From Pleurotus ostreatus/Saccharomyces cerevisiae fusant (Eukaryota; Opisthokonta), in the NCBI GenBank assembly GCA_024196135.1, contig JAMQCK010000175.1:1-35047 (forward strand): a DNA stretch of 35,047 bases, in the 5' to 3' direction. Shown one piece after another: positions 8,927-19,089 of this stretch. The notes under the pieces are model-generated. The model searched no databases. It was not told the origin of the DNA and saw only the letters and a list, made by a program, of their open reading frames with translations. Within the stretch, counting starts at the first letter, position 1. The number at the start of each line of letters is the position of its first letter. A program made the translations under genes and the position numbers.

Positions 8927-11596
8927 CTACTCTCCGTGCAGTGGTTCAATCTCAGAAAGATTGAAATACACATCGAGGAACCTCATGACACCGAGGGCGC
9001 TGCACGGGGCTGGCGTGGCGTCGTTGTCTGCTAGCCAGGCACTCAGCCCATCTGGGCTGTCCCAGTGATGCCCTTTTCCAATCACCTGTAGGCCGATGAG
9101 GGCTGCCTCGCACACATCGTCATCTGCGCGGCAGATTGCCCACAGCATTGGCCCGATAAGTTGACGATGCGGATGTGCTAATCCCGGTAAGGATCCGTGC
9201 AACGAGTCTCTACCCACGCCTGGCAGATGACATTTCTCGCACACATATGGTCTTTGAGCTGGATTGCGCTTCACGCCGTAGATGAAGGCGAAGTACTGCC
9301 CTCGCTGATATGCAGGGAGTGTAGGGCACCGCGTGGCCGTATGCTGCATGCAAGTCTGAGTGGGAAGACGTCCAAGGAGCGAGAGAACGAAGCAATGGCC
9401 GCAGGACGAGCCCGCGCGTGATAAAACTCGTCGCGCACTCTCAATCGCCTTCGAGCTGCGTCCAAGCTTCTGAGCCGTCAGCGCATCCGACCTCTGTATG
9501 GCGTCAGAAAATCTGGTTATCAGGATCCTCTGCAGTGCGGTCGGCATAGTCGCGCAGTGCATGTGCTCAGTGGGCACGATGGGCGCATATGAGTCTTGCG
9601 TCCGATCCTCCCTCTTTGCCTGCGAAACAAGAGACATTCGACCTGAAGGACCTATTTAGGCGTGAGTGGATCGAGCAAACAAAAAAGCCCTCTGCGTAGA
9701 GAGGATAGCGGAAGGGTCCCTTCTCGGGAGAGGAAGCGTGATAGCACATATAGATCTCCCACTGTGCACCAAGAATAGTGCCACACTGACCCGCTCGCCG
9801 CCGAAGAATAGGGTGAACACCAAGATTCACCAAAAGTACGCTGTTCGTAACGGGATGGCATGGCGAAAGTGGACGGCTACTGCGTTACGTTCACCATGCG
9901 ATTTTTTCGTGGGAATATCGCTTATGGTGAACGTAACGAATGTAACCCGCCGAATGTCCACTTTCACTCTAGCGATCCCGTTGACGCTGCTGTATCTTCA
10001 GGCGAATTTCTGCGGTCACCCTCCTTCGGGGTAACAGGCGGGTGAATATCACCTCAGCCTGGATGCACCGTTGTTCCAACAGGAGCTACAAAGATCCGAT
10101 GCTTGCCGCAACATGCCACACTCACCTGCAGCGCAGAAGTGGCACAATGCGACTCCCTCTACCTCGAAGCACTTTCTCCCCCGCTTTCCAAGCCTGTACT
10201 CCTCGAGAGCGCCTCGTACGCACTTTCGTCCTGGTGTCGTGCTTCGAGACGTGTGGAACAAGTCACGCACGATGGAGTGCCCTGCAAGTCTTGCCACGTC
10301 TCGGTTTCCACTGATGGCAGCCGCAGAAGGCATATTCACACTGGGATAGACGACGCAGTATGCGGGTGCACCGTCCTTACCTGCGCAATCGCACGCATCC
10401 ATGTACTCCATTGCGGTTGGTGGCGTTCCCACCCAGAAGACCGCTCGTATGTGCGGATAGTACTTGCACAGGACGAGAGCATTGGTGGTGATGATGCCTG
10501 AGCGATGGCTCTGTATCCATCTCTCGTACATCGACGCTTGCCCCGGCCTCATCGACGCAAACTCTCCCTCTTCGGTGTGAGCATGATAGAATTCTAGCCC
10601 GAGGCGCCTCGAAAGCTGCATCCCTGTGTGCGTGGATGCCACCACAATCAGGTAGCGGTCATGGTTTTTTTTCACGACGGCCGAAACCATCGCCATTATC
10701 AGCCGTGACGCTTGCTGAAAGTCTGTCATTACTTCTCCGAGTACGTGAGACACGTTGGATTGGTCTTGAGGGTGGCGTAGGATGTGAGGATGAACGAGAC
10801 CGAAGGATTCCCGGAACCAGCGCTCGGCGACGGGAGGGTACGTCGATGTAATGAGCACTAGCGGGCACGCCACCGCCCTGAGCTCGTGCAGATCACAGAA
10901 AGCAGGCCAGGAGCTACGCAAGAGTGCTACATGAGCCTCATCGAGAACGATCCTAGCAATCACGATGCCGGATCCTACCAACCGCTGAAGCTCTGCCTTC
11001 CAGTGCCTCTCACGAGCAACCGCCATTGTTACGAGAATAACGCGCGCGCTTCCGGCCAAACGCGCATGTCCCCCAGAGAGGAAGCACTCGTAGGGTACAT
11101 TCATGCTCCTGAGGCGCCGAGTCCAGTTAGGGAGAAGGTCGGCAGATGGGACAAGGATCACAGTGACGGCCTTTTCGTAGAAGGACGGAAGCACGATCGA
11201 AGCTGCCATGCCCCACGCGGACCCCAACGCGAGAATGACGTCTCGTTCAAGTCGAAAAAGGGACACTATGCCGGAATGCTGCTCTATGGAGGTGCACTGG
11301 GCTGTCGGCGAGCCGAGGATGCTTCGCATCTGGAGGAGTGCGTCGGCTGGTAGTATGGTCGGTGGTAGGCGGGACATCTTCTCTTGTTCAAACAAATCTG
11401 CTGCCACCGGCTCGTCAGCGCCATGCGCACCGTGCAGCATACCGCTCTCACCGGGGGTTCTCGCTATAAGGGCGCTGACAGCGACGAGAACGTTGGTGAT
11501 GATGTACCTGTCGGTCACATGAACGAGGGATGGCTGTCTCGGGACCAGTTGCCTTGATTTACCGACCCAGAGGGGCGTACGTATGCTGTGGCCCAA
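8927..11596 (-). pseudogene. Decayed RecQ/SF2 helicase relative with cysteine-rich tail
   Basis: Exon 1 runs from about 11596 to 10090 and exon 2 from about 9642 to 8927. A donor at 10089 (GTAGCT) and an acceptor ending at 9643 (TTCAG) join them in phase, removing 447 bp that includes a foldback element. No ATG opens the long frame (11596 is TTG; first ATG near 11440), so upstream exons may be missing. Counting from 11596, helicase landmarks are ILVPSADLL (147-155), VLDEAHV (DEAH, 217-223), LITSTYPP (248-255), IVVAST (317-322) and IRAVFWVGTPP (383-393). The Walker A loop reads ALGSAWGMAAS, without the GK[S/T] lysine. Motif VI reads ACDCAGKDGAP instead of the GRAGRDG type. A cysteine-rich part (CHFC, CSSC, later CEKCHLPG) follows, as in mushroom relatives of telomere-linked helicases. 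ATPase activity is unlikely. Confidence 0.65.
9789..10042. mobile_element. ~250-bp foldback element inside the helicase-like gene
   Basis: Two imperfect inverted arms of roughly 100 bases: the left one contains GGGTGAACACC, AACGGGAT, GAAAGTGGAC and GTTACGTTCACCAT. The reverse complement of the right one contains GGGTGACC, AACGGGAT, GAAAGTGGAC and GTTACGTTCACCAT in the same order. The outer edges (ACCCGC on the left, GCGGGT on the right) are approximate and I find no clear target duplication. It sits between the two coding parts of the helicase relative, within what may be an intron. Confidence 0.7.
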
Positions 11597-12139
11597 GAAA
11601 GGGTTGTTGAGACGTGATGGTCTCTAGAGCCTGCAGTGCGTTAATTCCAAGTATGTGGAAGTAGAGCGGTCTGAGTCGATAGGCGCGTGGCCGAGAAGTG
11701 CTGGGCCTCTGACTGATGGTCGACTTGGCTTATATATGTCGGATGACACCCGCATCCGAGTGGTCAGCCTGCCGTAAGCTCCGACATCAGCATTCAATGG
11801 AGTGTAGTAAAGGGAGCACAGATCAGACAAGCATCTTGCAAGCGTGACTGCCTGTGGACTGGACTGGACTGGACTGGAATTCACCCGAGCGGTCCCATCA
11901 GGAACATACGGGGTGCCCGTACTACACGGGGCGCGCTACAGCAACAACACATGAAATTACCCTTACGGCTTCCCCCCATCGTGGGTCACGTCCAGGTCTC
12001 TCCCATATGTCATGTCAATCCCTGTCGGTCTCCTTCATCCTCCCTATGATCCCGTAGCGGTCAAATTGAATGCGCCCAGCATCATTCGGAAACACACGCC
12101 CCAGTTTATCAGCGAAGACACGAGCTGCCTATTGTCTAC
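11597..12139. other. No gene assigned; short tandem repeat
   Basis: A tandem GGACT repeat of about four and a half units lies at 11856-11877 (in the run GACTGGACTGGACTGG). The neighbouring GGTCCCATC block resembles the inverted form of 4726-4767. No coding sequence recognised. Missing 5' exons of the helicase relative would lie here, but none could be placed. Confidence 0.5.
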
Positions 12140-12284
12140 GCGAAAAAGACCGTGCGCGCAGCGCCGGAGAATATTCGAATTTCCGACAACTTTTGCGCGT
12201 TGGCAACCGACCCCTCCGTTATGCGTTATTATCTCATATGGCCAACGTTTTCGTGCCCCGTTACGCGTTATGGTTGCGTCCATA
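12140..12284 (+). repeat. Repeat R11, copy 1
   Basis: Positions 12179-12284 match 20746-20851 with very few differences, and both have exactly 106 bp before the TA-flanked element. A more diverged copy at 33199-33325 also covers the upstream GCGAAAAAGACCGT and CGCAGCGCCG part. The third copy lacks the TA element at the corresponding place. Confidence 0.8.
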
Positions 12285-12658
12285 CAGCTGCGCTCAGATC
12301 AATAGCGCAGTTCCTTTTTCGGACGGATCGCTGAGGCGGGCGTTGAACGAGCTCCAGAATTCCACTTCCTACACAGATCGATAGAGCACTGCGAAAAACT
12401 CCAATCTACAAGTTTTCATGAGGAAACAGTCAATATTATGCGAGATGTGCGAGGTACAATCGGTCAGGGCACGTAGGGCCCTTTGGCACGTTTCTTGACG
12501 AGCTGGACAATGGGGTGACAAACCGGGTATGTAGATGGGAGTTTTAAGTGGCACTCCGTCGTTCTGTGAGGTTTTCGAGGCCCCAAGACCTTGCCTAGCA
12601 CCCGCATCGGCGATTTTTCCCCAAAAAAGAAACCGCGCTATTGATCTGAGCGCAGCTG
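12285..12658. mobile_element. 374-bp TA-flanked element, copy 1
   Basis: Inverted ends CAGCTGCGCTCAGATCAATA and complement, about 30 bases each, with TA on both sides (12283-12284, 12659-12660). The second copy, 371 bp, is at 20852-21222 in the same orientation. Interior sequence around 12460-12575 (GGCACGTTTCTT, GGGTATGTAGATGGG) also occurs as partial copies at 21239-21350 and, inverted, near 34636-34672. No transposase is encoded. Confidence 0.85.
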
Positions 12659-12810
12659 TACAGCGCGCAATGGATTTGGCCGCCGCTGTACCGGTACAGT
12701 AAATGCTATTTGTGCGTCACCGAGAAGTCACAAGTCACTGACCAACTCGCCTTTGCTTCGGCATCGTCGGCAGCCTGTCACAGTCTGGACAAAATCTGAC
12801 ATACAACCGG

Positions 12811-12818
12811 ATATATAT
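12811..12818 (+). promoter_or_regulatory. TATA-like motif upstream of the TET/JBP-like gene
   Basis: ATATATAT lies about 135 bp before the ATG at 12951. It is the only such motif in the preceding 150 bases. Motif and position are the only evidence. Confidence 0.3.
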
Positions 12819-12950
12819 GGCCCGGGGCCATGCTGTACTTCCTGCGGGCTGTGAGGTCATATTGTGGGATGTTTGGCTTCATCCCCGGTGATTGTGATCC
12901 TCAGGCTGTGCTTCGACCTCGTGTTTCACATCCATCCTCCGTCGCCAACC

Positions 12951-14330
12951 ATGCCTAAAGCTTCAACTCGCACTACGAAGAAAGCGAGGACTAGTAGGAT
13001 GTCAGTGTTGTCGGCGTCTGCGTCTGTGACGTACGTAATGAGTCTACGGTTAAGGCTGGGCTCTGAGTAACGAGCACCCTTTACGCCAGCAAAAGCCCTA
13101 CGACGGCCCACAACCTGGATCTCACACCGAATGGACAGTCTGTCACACGCGACAAACGTTTTGATCAATTGACAAGGTGATCAAGCGCTGTTCGATGTAT
13201 CGAACAGTTTTCAGGATGATAGGCTTACCCCCCTTTCAGCGCGTCCTCCTACGCCCTTTTGGAGAATCTTGGATGCGCTTGGGCCGACGAAGTAGGAATC
13301 GTTGCGCGCGAGATCACCAACGTCGGTGCGTTCATCGACATGCCGCGGGAGAGACCGCCACCTGATGAAGCGAGTTAGTAAAGGTCAAAGATGTGCGTCT
13401 TTCGGACAAAGGGGTCCTCATCCGCGGCAAAGGAGCGGCTACGAAGGACATGCGCTTCGATGACGAGGTTCCCAGGACGGTTGTGGACCGCTCGGGCGTC
13501 GCTCTGGTTGCCTACTATCCAAACTTCCTGCTCTCCGAGACTGTTGTAAGCGTGCCCCCTCCTTCCCGGGCTCCGATTGCCGACGAAATATATCACAGCA
13601 ACGCTGCACCGACGACTTGATCCGTTTTGCCAGCTCAAACAAGCCGAAAATCGGCAAAGGCGGTGACGCCAACGGACGCGGCGCTCCAGAGACTTACAAG
13701 CATGTTAACGGGCAAGTGGCTGGGCAAATCAAATTAATCAAAGCCTCTCACGCAATCGGACATACGGTATGCTTCCGAGTGCTTCTTAGGAACGCTGGCT
13801 GAAGCGTTCGCCCACAGAAGGAACCTCCAGCCCCTTCGCAGGACATCCGGTCCTCATACACACCAACCCTCGGTTTACTCCGTCGCCTGGCCATTGTGTC
13901 TCATCCGATCAACTCCGCTCTGAAGAAACTGGATCCGCAGCAGTACCAGCAATTGCAACAGCTCAACAGCGTACTGGAGGGAAGCAGCGACATGGAGGAC
14001 CTGAACAAAGCGGACCCCCTCCTACTCACTGGTCGCGTCGTCCTTTTCAACAGGCAAACCCCTTTGCATCGCGATGTCAGAGATCCAGAGCTAGGGTGGG
14101 CGTTTCTCGTGGCACTGGGGTCTTTCGAGGGAGGGGATATCAGATTGCCGTCGCTGAGGCTCACTATGCGCATGCAGCCGGGAGATGCCATTGCCCTGCG
14201 TGGTCACGCTCTGGAGCATGAGGTTCTCTCATGGACCGGAGGACAGAGGATATCCCTTGCACATTTCTCGCACAAATCAATCTGGGTGTACTGCGGCCTC
14301 TCGTTGCCGAAGCCTGAGCCACTGATTTGA
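12951..14330 (+). CDS. TET/JBP-like 2-oxoglutarate/Fe(II) dioxygenase, six exons
   Basis: Proposed exons: 12951-13030, 13090-13176, 13240-13373, 13433-13545, 13599-13766, 13818-14330. Introns are 51-63 bp, GT-AG and phase-consistent, giving about 364 aa. The N-terminus is short and basic (MPKASTRTTKKARTSR), fitting a nuclear protein. A middle segment with VPRTVVDRSG and ALVAYYPNFLL precedes the double-stranded beta-helix. The iron ligands are visible: H278 and D280 in TPLHRD, then distal H328 in LEHEV. R338 in GGQRISLAHF is placed to bind 2-oxoglutarate, and GGD and PGD turns lie between. Mushroom genomes carry many such genes, known to spread with KDZ transposons and related to enzymes that oxidise 5-methylcytosine. 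No KDZ transposase is seen here. All catalytic residues are present, so the gene looks intact. Substrate is inferred from family only. Confidence 0.82.
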
Positions 14331-14735
14331 TAGCTGCGCATGTATCTGACAACTTGTTTGGACAGTATCGTTACGAGACCCAATGACGTGGCACTAACAT
14401 CGTGAATTCATTGGACTACTTCTTTCAGTCACATATCTAGGGTTTGCAAGCGTCTGACAGCGTTCGCCAAGCAAGTCAGCATGTCTAGACGGTATGGTTG
14501 TAGATCTTGGACAAAATTCGTGAGTACTGATGCACGTCGAGACCCATGTTTGCGTGAAGAATGTGACACCGTATCACCCATCTTCACGCACCCCACGACT
14601 GCCCGAGGCATACGATGGTGCCGCCTATCACACGGCAACGGATCAGGGCCGCTTATCTCTGAGCGGCGCTTGCCGGTCTTGCATTCCTGTACAGCCATGC
14701 AGTACAGAAAACACAAAAGATAGCTTTTCTGTAGA
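14331..14735. other. Downstream of TET/JBP-like gene; nothing recognised
   Basis: Overlapping open frames on both strands lack known motifs. No repeats matched until the foldback at 14736. Confidence 0.4.
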
Positions 14736-14805
14736 CCAGTCCCTACTCCGCGGGACCGAGGCAAGAGCAAGCTGATACTTGCCCGATCAGGGGAGCGGGG
14801 ACTGG
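14736..14805. mobile_element. CCAGTCCC foldback element, copy 1 (70 bp)
   Basis: It starts CCAGTCCCTACTCCGCGG and ends AGCGGGGACTGG, and can fold on itself. The centre has AAGCAAGCTGATACTTGCCC in near-identical form to the copy at 33340-33415. A flank 3' of it (GGATTTCCCACGATTATGTGG) is also shared with the other copies, so the mobile or repeated unit may be larger than the hairpin. Confidence 0.65.
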
Positions 14806-16010
14806 AAGGACTCATAAGAAGCTCACAGTACAGGATTTCCCACGATTATGTGGTACTCTGAAAAAGTTCGTGACGTTCCCGGGCGCGGCTGTCTCCCAGG
14901 TCGACCACCTCGACCCGCTCCCTGCACCGACACTGTCCCGGACATCCACTGTGCGACATCCGACGACTTCCTATGCCTGAGAAGCAACTTTAGGCGCCGT
15001 ATCTGTGATTACTGAAGTGATGCCCTATAGTGTCCTCGCAGGGGTAACGAGATGGTAAGCTCGAGCACTCTGGTGGCTCTGAGGTGCGCCAGGTCATCCA
15101 ATTCCCGCAAATAAGAAGGGACTGAGCTGACTTACCTCGCGTAGGACCATCGCGCGCCATTTTTTGGCTTAATCTAGCCAGTATGGCACGTCTGACGCAT
15201 CACGCCGCCAGTCCTCGCGCTGCGTGAACCCATCCCAGCCACCCCTCGCCTCAACCGCGCGAGAGTCGCACGCGATCGTCGGCATGTCCATTGGCATGCT
15301 CGCGGAGACGACGTGGGGGATCTTCACCTCACAGCGTCGAGATCAACATGTATCCTAGATCCCATATGTGCTTGTAAGGCGCGGCGCAGCGTGAAGTCGG
15401 CATATATGCGTGTTTTAGTAATTAGGTTCGATGAAAGTGACGCTCTGGGATGACCTGCCGATGGCTTGAGTTGTGAGTGACTTAACGTGAGGTGACTGCT
15501 GCGGGGGGCACACTCAATGAGAGGCCCTACACGCTCGTAACTCGTCTTTTGGGTAGGACGATCCGTCTAAATTTCTCCCAGTCCCACATAATCGTGGGAA
15601 AATCCTGTCCTGTACTACGTCGTAATTGAGTTCTTCCAGTCCCTGCCTCGTGTCTTTCCCTAACTTCAGCTTCGTCCTGTCCGGTTCCGTGCCGCCCGAG
15701 TGAATGATAAACAGACAATCGACGCGTCCGCGCACGTGCTAGATAGGCGATTCGATCAGCGGCAAACCTCGTCACGGGGATAGCGAGGCTCGGACGAGTG
15801 ACACCCACTCAGGTCCTCTCAGGTCTCTCACGCACCTCGCGACCCACACGACATCCATCACACGCCTAGGTACGGGGAGACTATTGCCAATCGGAGGTCC
15901 TACACTGACCCTAATCCTCGATTTCTAGCTGTCAAGCGAAACTCGTCTCAACACTGGCTTGCAAGTGCTGCCCTTGTATTCCGGCCAAGTAGCGCTAACT
16001 GACCACTGAG

Positions 16011-16220
16011 ATGGCTATCCGATACGCCCTCGCAGTTCGTGGCGCTGCCGCTGAAGCAAGTCCTTTAGTAAGTTACAAACCTTTCCATCACTCTTGTCCG
16101 CCCTCACTGACTGGCCTACAGTCAAGTCTGGTGCCTGACTGCGCTTCCTCGCGTCGCAAAGGCTTGCTTCGGCTGTGGTGCGAGGGAAGCGCCGGATTCC
16201 ACCTGAACGATGGAATTTGA
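16011..16220 (+). CDS. Possible small two-exon gene
   Basis: ATG at 16011 opens a frame that stays open to the TGA at 16218-16220, about 69 codons. Inside it sits a very good intron: GTAAGT near 16069, CTGACT branch-like site, and CTACAG near 16121. Splicing keeps the frame and leaves about 51 aa, starting MAIRYALAVRGAAAEAS and ending rich in R and L. No family recognised. It could be a terminal fragment or a chance frame. Confidence 0.25.
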   Translation: MAIRYALAVRGAAAEASPLVSYKPFHHSCPPSLTGLQSSLVPDCASSRRKGLLRLWCEGSAGFHLNDGI

Positions 16221-16370
16221 TGTTCAACTGAGTTAGTGGAATAGCCTAGCGGGCCCAGCGAGGAGATCCTCGGGGCGACGGCCTGACTGGAGGATGGTTT
16301 ACGAGACTAGCCTGATAGGGGCACAGAGCTGGCTGGGGATACACGTGTGTCTAAGCGCTATGTAGGCGTC

Positions 16371-16403
16371 GGAACCGGGACTACGTCTCGGTATCCCGGT
16401 TCC
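16371..16403. repeat. Perfect hairpin
   Basis: GGAACCGGGA and TCCCGGTTCC form a 10-bp stem around a 13-base loop. It is isolated, with no gene nearby, and not seen elsewhere in the window. Confidence 0.6.
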
Positions 16404-17169
16404 AACAGTACACTTCCGAGAATGCGTTGAGATGCATCTCTAACCTCGCTCTTTAGCCGTTTAATGACGCGGAAATCGTCTCGTGACATTGCTCACGTCG
16501 TCACAGGTCTGCGTTGACCAGGAAAGTGCGATGTGGATCAACACTCCGCCGCTTGCGCCCCCCATCTAATGGTGGGGTTTCACTATGATTATATTTCCTG
16601 GACAAAAAATTCCTGGTTAGAGGTTCAGTACGAGACCCCCGTCTGGTCACGGGAACAGAGAGAGGGATCGTTTCTCTACGCACCATCCCGCGCCCGTGCA
16701 CCAGGCTGACCACACACGTGAACGAAGGATGGGAGACGGGCGAGGAGGAGGAGGAACGATCGGAGTGAAGGATCGGGCAACGAGGGGAGGGGAGGAACGC
16801 ACAAAGCGCTTCGGCGCACCAACCATACGCGGCTCGACCTATACTTCGACTTCGACACCGAATCAGCCGGCAGGGGCTACAACCACCCAGGAAACTTCGT
16901 TACACACGGAGACCGCCGAGGAGAACGGACACCAGGGACATCATAGTGGAGGTCCCTATCGATGAGATAGCGCGTCTTGGTACTGTTTAGTTACCTGCCA
17001 CGCGAAACAAATGCAGAGACAAAAGGGGGGGGGGGGAGAAAGACCACACACGTGAGGCCATAAGTGGTCGGATCAATCATATGTTTTGTCCGGGGGTGAA
17101 CATGATATTTGTACGATGTATCGAGGGGATTCCACAGGCGGAGGATGCATATTACGGCAGAGGTCATAT

Positions 17170-17513
17170 ATCTCTATGAGATTAGCGAGACCGATGAGCG
17201 CGCGAGCATAGCTCGCCAACACTTCGCAGTGACAGCGCGGGCGGAATGGGGACATGTGTGGATGCATGGGGATGGGGTGGCGACGCGCAGACATCAGTTC
17301 TCCACGTTCGCATTACCGCCCTCTTTGGTTCCCACCCCGTCCCCTTGCCATCGTCTGTGTCTCCATGTGTGGGGGCGATGTTCCGCATCTCAGGATGCGA
17401 ATAGACGCTCCGCGTGCGCACCTCGCCTCCTTTCTCCCCTTCGTGCGCCAGCGGAAAATAGTGCTGGGCGTGTATTGCTTCAGTTCATTTGTCAAGCATG
17501 CATATATAATACA
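17170..17513 (+). repeat. Y repeat, right part (direct match at 28.2-28.5 kb)
   Basis: It shares with about 28230-28486 the GCGCGAGCATAGCT motif, a long C-rich tract, GGGGGCGAT.TTCCGC, and GGGCGTGTATTGCTTCA. It also shares an AT-rich end (CATGCATATATAATACA here, CATGTATATATGATACA there). The match stops exactly at the TA that begins the 543-bp element. Confidence 0.65.
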
Positions 17514-17515
17514 TA

Positions 17516-18058
17516 CTGACGCCAACCCCCATCCGAAACACCTCCTGTCCTACAGTAGCCTTGATCATAAAAAGAAGGAAAAATCACCATAACTTAGCGC
17601 GTATGTAAAGAGCGCTATGTCCAGAGCTTCAGACCACCAGACCGGATAATTACCTATAGGCGCGTCGGAAGCACTGGAGTAAGGAGAGGGCCGCCATCAC
17701 CACCTTTGGGTGGATTCCCAGCGTCCGAAGCGCTGGTGCACCCATTTCTCTTCCAATATATTTTCGTCGTGTTGTAATCGAGCCTTAGTATGTACTACTC
17801 TTGAGCGAAGGCGCTGGCACTTCACTAGCTCGAACGCGGTGTTGCGGATGGTGGGTACAATGTGGGCTCTCCGACCAACGCCTGACCCTCCTCTCACTCT
17901 CGCTTGACACTGCACGGGCTTGTACTCGTCTGAAAATATTCATACAAATACTATACGACATGGTCCATCGATGCTTCTTATTTGGCGGTTACGGTCTGCC
18001 TGGTTTCGAGGGATAGCGGCGGCGCAGCAAGTCCGTTTTGGATGGGGCTCAGCGTCAG
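17516..18058 (-). mobile_element. 543-bp TA-flanked element, second copy (inverted)
   Basis: Reverse-orientation copy of 3904-4626 without the nested 177-bp insertion. TIRs begin CTGACGCCAACCCCC and, on the other strand, CTGACGCTGAGCCCC; TA is at 17514-17515 and 18059-18060. The internal open frame is kept with few differences. Left and right flanks come from different repeat families (Y and X). Confidence 0.85.
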
Positions 18059-18060
18059 TA

Positions 18061-18367
18061 TTGCTTCAAGTTGGTAGAGGGTACCCATTCCGACAGCAAA
18101 AAAAGTCCGATCGTTGATGGAGGTATGCCTTAGTTCCATCCTTTGACCTGCTCAGCGGCGCTCTACACACGCCGAGATGGCTCCGACGATCTTTCGCTCG
18201 TTGTACACCGCGACACACTCACGCACCAGCAATTCCTCGGCGATGAACCAGCAGCTCGCAACCGTCAGAACAAGCCAGTGGACCCCAGCGTAAGCTACCG
18301 GTGGCCTTACAGCGGGTACTCCACACGCCCCACCTGCCCAAAGAGGCCGCTCGGGTGACCTTCAAGG
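18061..18367 (-). pseudogene. X repeat, left half, with decayed coding frame
   Basis: The - strand of 18061-18165 matches 19155-19262 closely (AAAGGATGGAACTA, CGGACTTTTTTTGCTGTC, GTACCCTCTACCA). One minus-strand frame is open from about 18367 to a TGA near 18157, including VHWLVLTVASCWFIAEELL and AVYNERKIVGAISACVERR. It continues past that stop with AGQRMEL and FFAVGMGTLYQLEAI. It looks like a degraded gene of an unknown multicopy family with a hydrophobic segment. Confidence 0.45.
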
Positions 18368-18499
18368 CGTACCCGCCTCGCCGCTTTTGCTGTCGGTTTT
18401 AACGCTCATTGCAGTCGCACCTGTGATTGTCTTGCAATAGACAGATGCTTCTGCCTCATCAAGGTACAACAAAGATAATGCTACGGTGGCTGTAGTCAT

Positions 18500-18880
18500 T
18501 CGGATACGATGCTGGACTCCGGCAGCGAGCTCGCTGGCTTGTTGGCCTTGTTGGGTTCATCTTCGACGAGAAACGCCCTCGCGAGCAAGTGCGCAAGGCA
18601 AAGCGAAGACAACGGGACCCACAACAAGTCAGATCACATATCTTGCAACTGCGATACGCAGATAGCAGTCGAATGGGTCGCTCACCGACTGTGGGTGGGC
18701 TCGCGTGGTGGTTGCGGCCAAACAAGGAGCGATGTCAGAGTTTGCCGAAGTCCCGCACTCCAACTGAGGTGGGTTTCTCGGGGAGGTGCCAGCGCTCCAA
18801 CAATCGGGCGCTGGATATGGCACGGCTTTGTGAGTTCCCGCCGAGCCCTACGTCGCTAGAATCCAGTGGCTTGTTTTGAC
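18500..18880 (+). other. Possible exon, unrecognised
   Basis: A frame through this stretch reads FIFDEKRPREQVRKAKRRQ, then LPKSRTPTEVGFSGRCQ, and stops near 18879. Basic residues and low redundancy make it protein-like. I see no start or splice structure and no family. Confidence 0.2.
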
Positions 18881-19089
18881 ACTGGTATGCGGTGGCCACA
18901 CCGTTAGCTGCCTCCCGTGGACCGCCGCCGGGCGTCTTATGGTGCGTGCTTGTGCGCCCATGTAGAGACCAACTGATCGGCGGAGCACGCGTGATCTGAG
19001 CGTCCGGAGCAACATCGAGCAGGTCAAGGGGCAGGCTTGCGTCCGACCTCCTTCTTAGATTGGACTTTTGATTGTTGGCATACGATACG

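Larger units (their letters stand above)
14806..17169. other. Largely unassigned 2.4 kb
   Basis: A degenerate copy of the flank of the CCAGTCCC family lies at about 15580-15655 (ATAATCGTGGGAAAATCCTG, then TTCCAGTCCC). A perfect 10-bp-arm hairpin lies at 16371-16403. A run of 12 G is at 17025-17036. A weak two-exon reading exists at 16011-16220 (listed separately). Otherwise I see no gene; an 89-codon frame ending at 16965 is low-complexity and unsupported. Confidence 0.4.
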
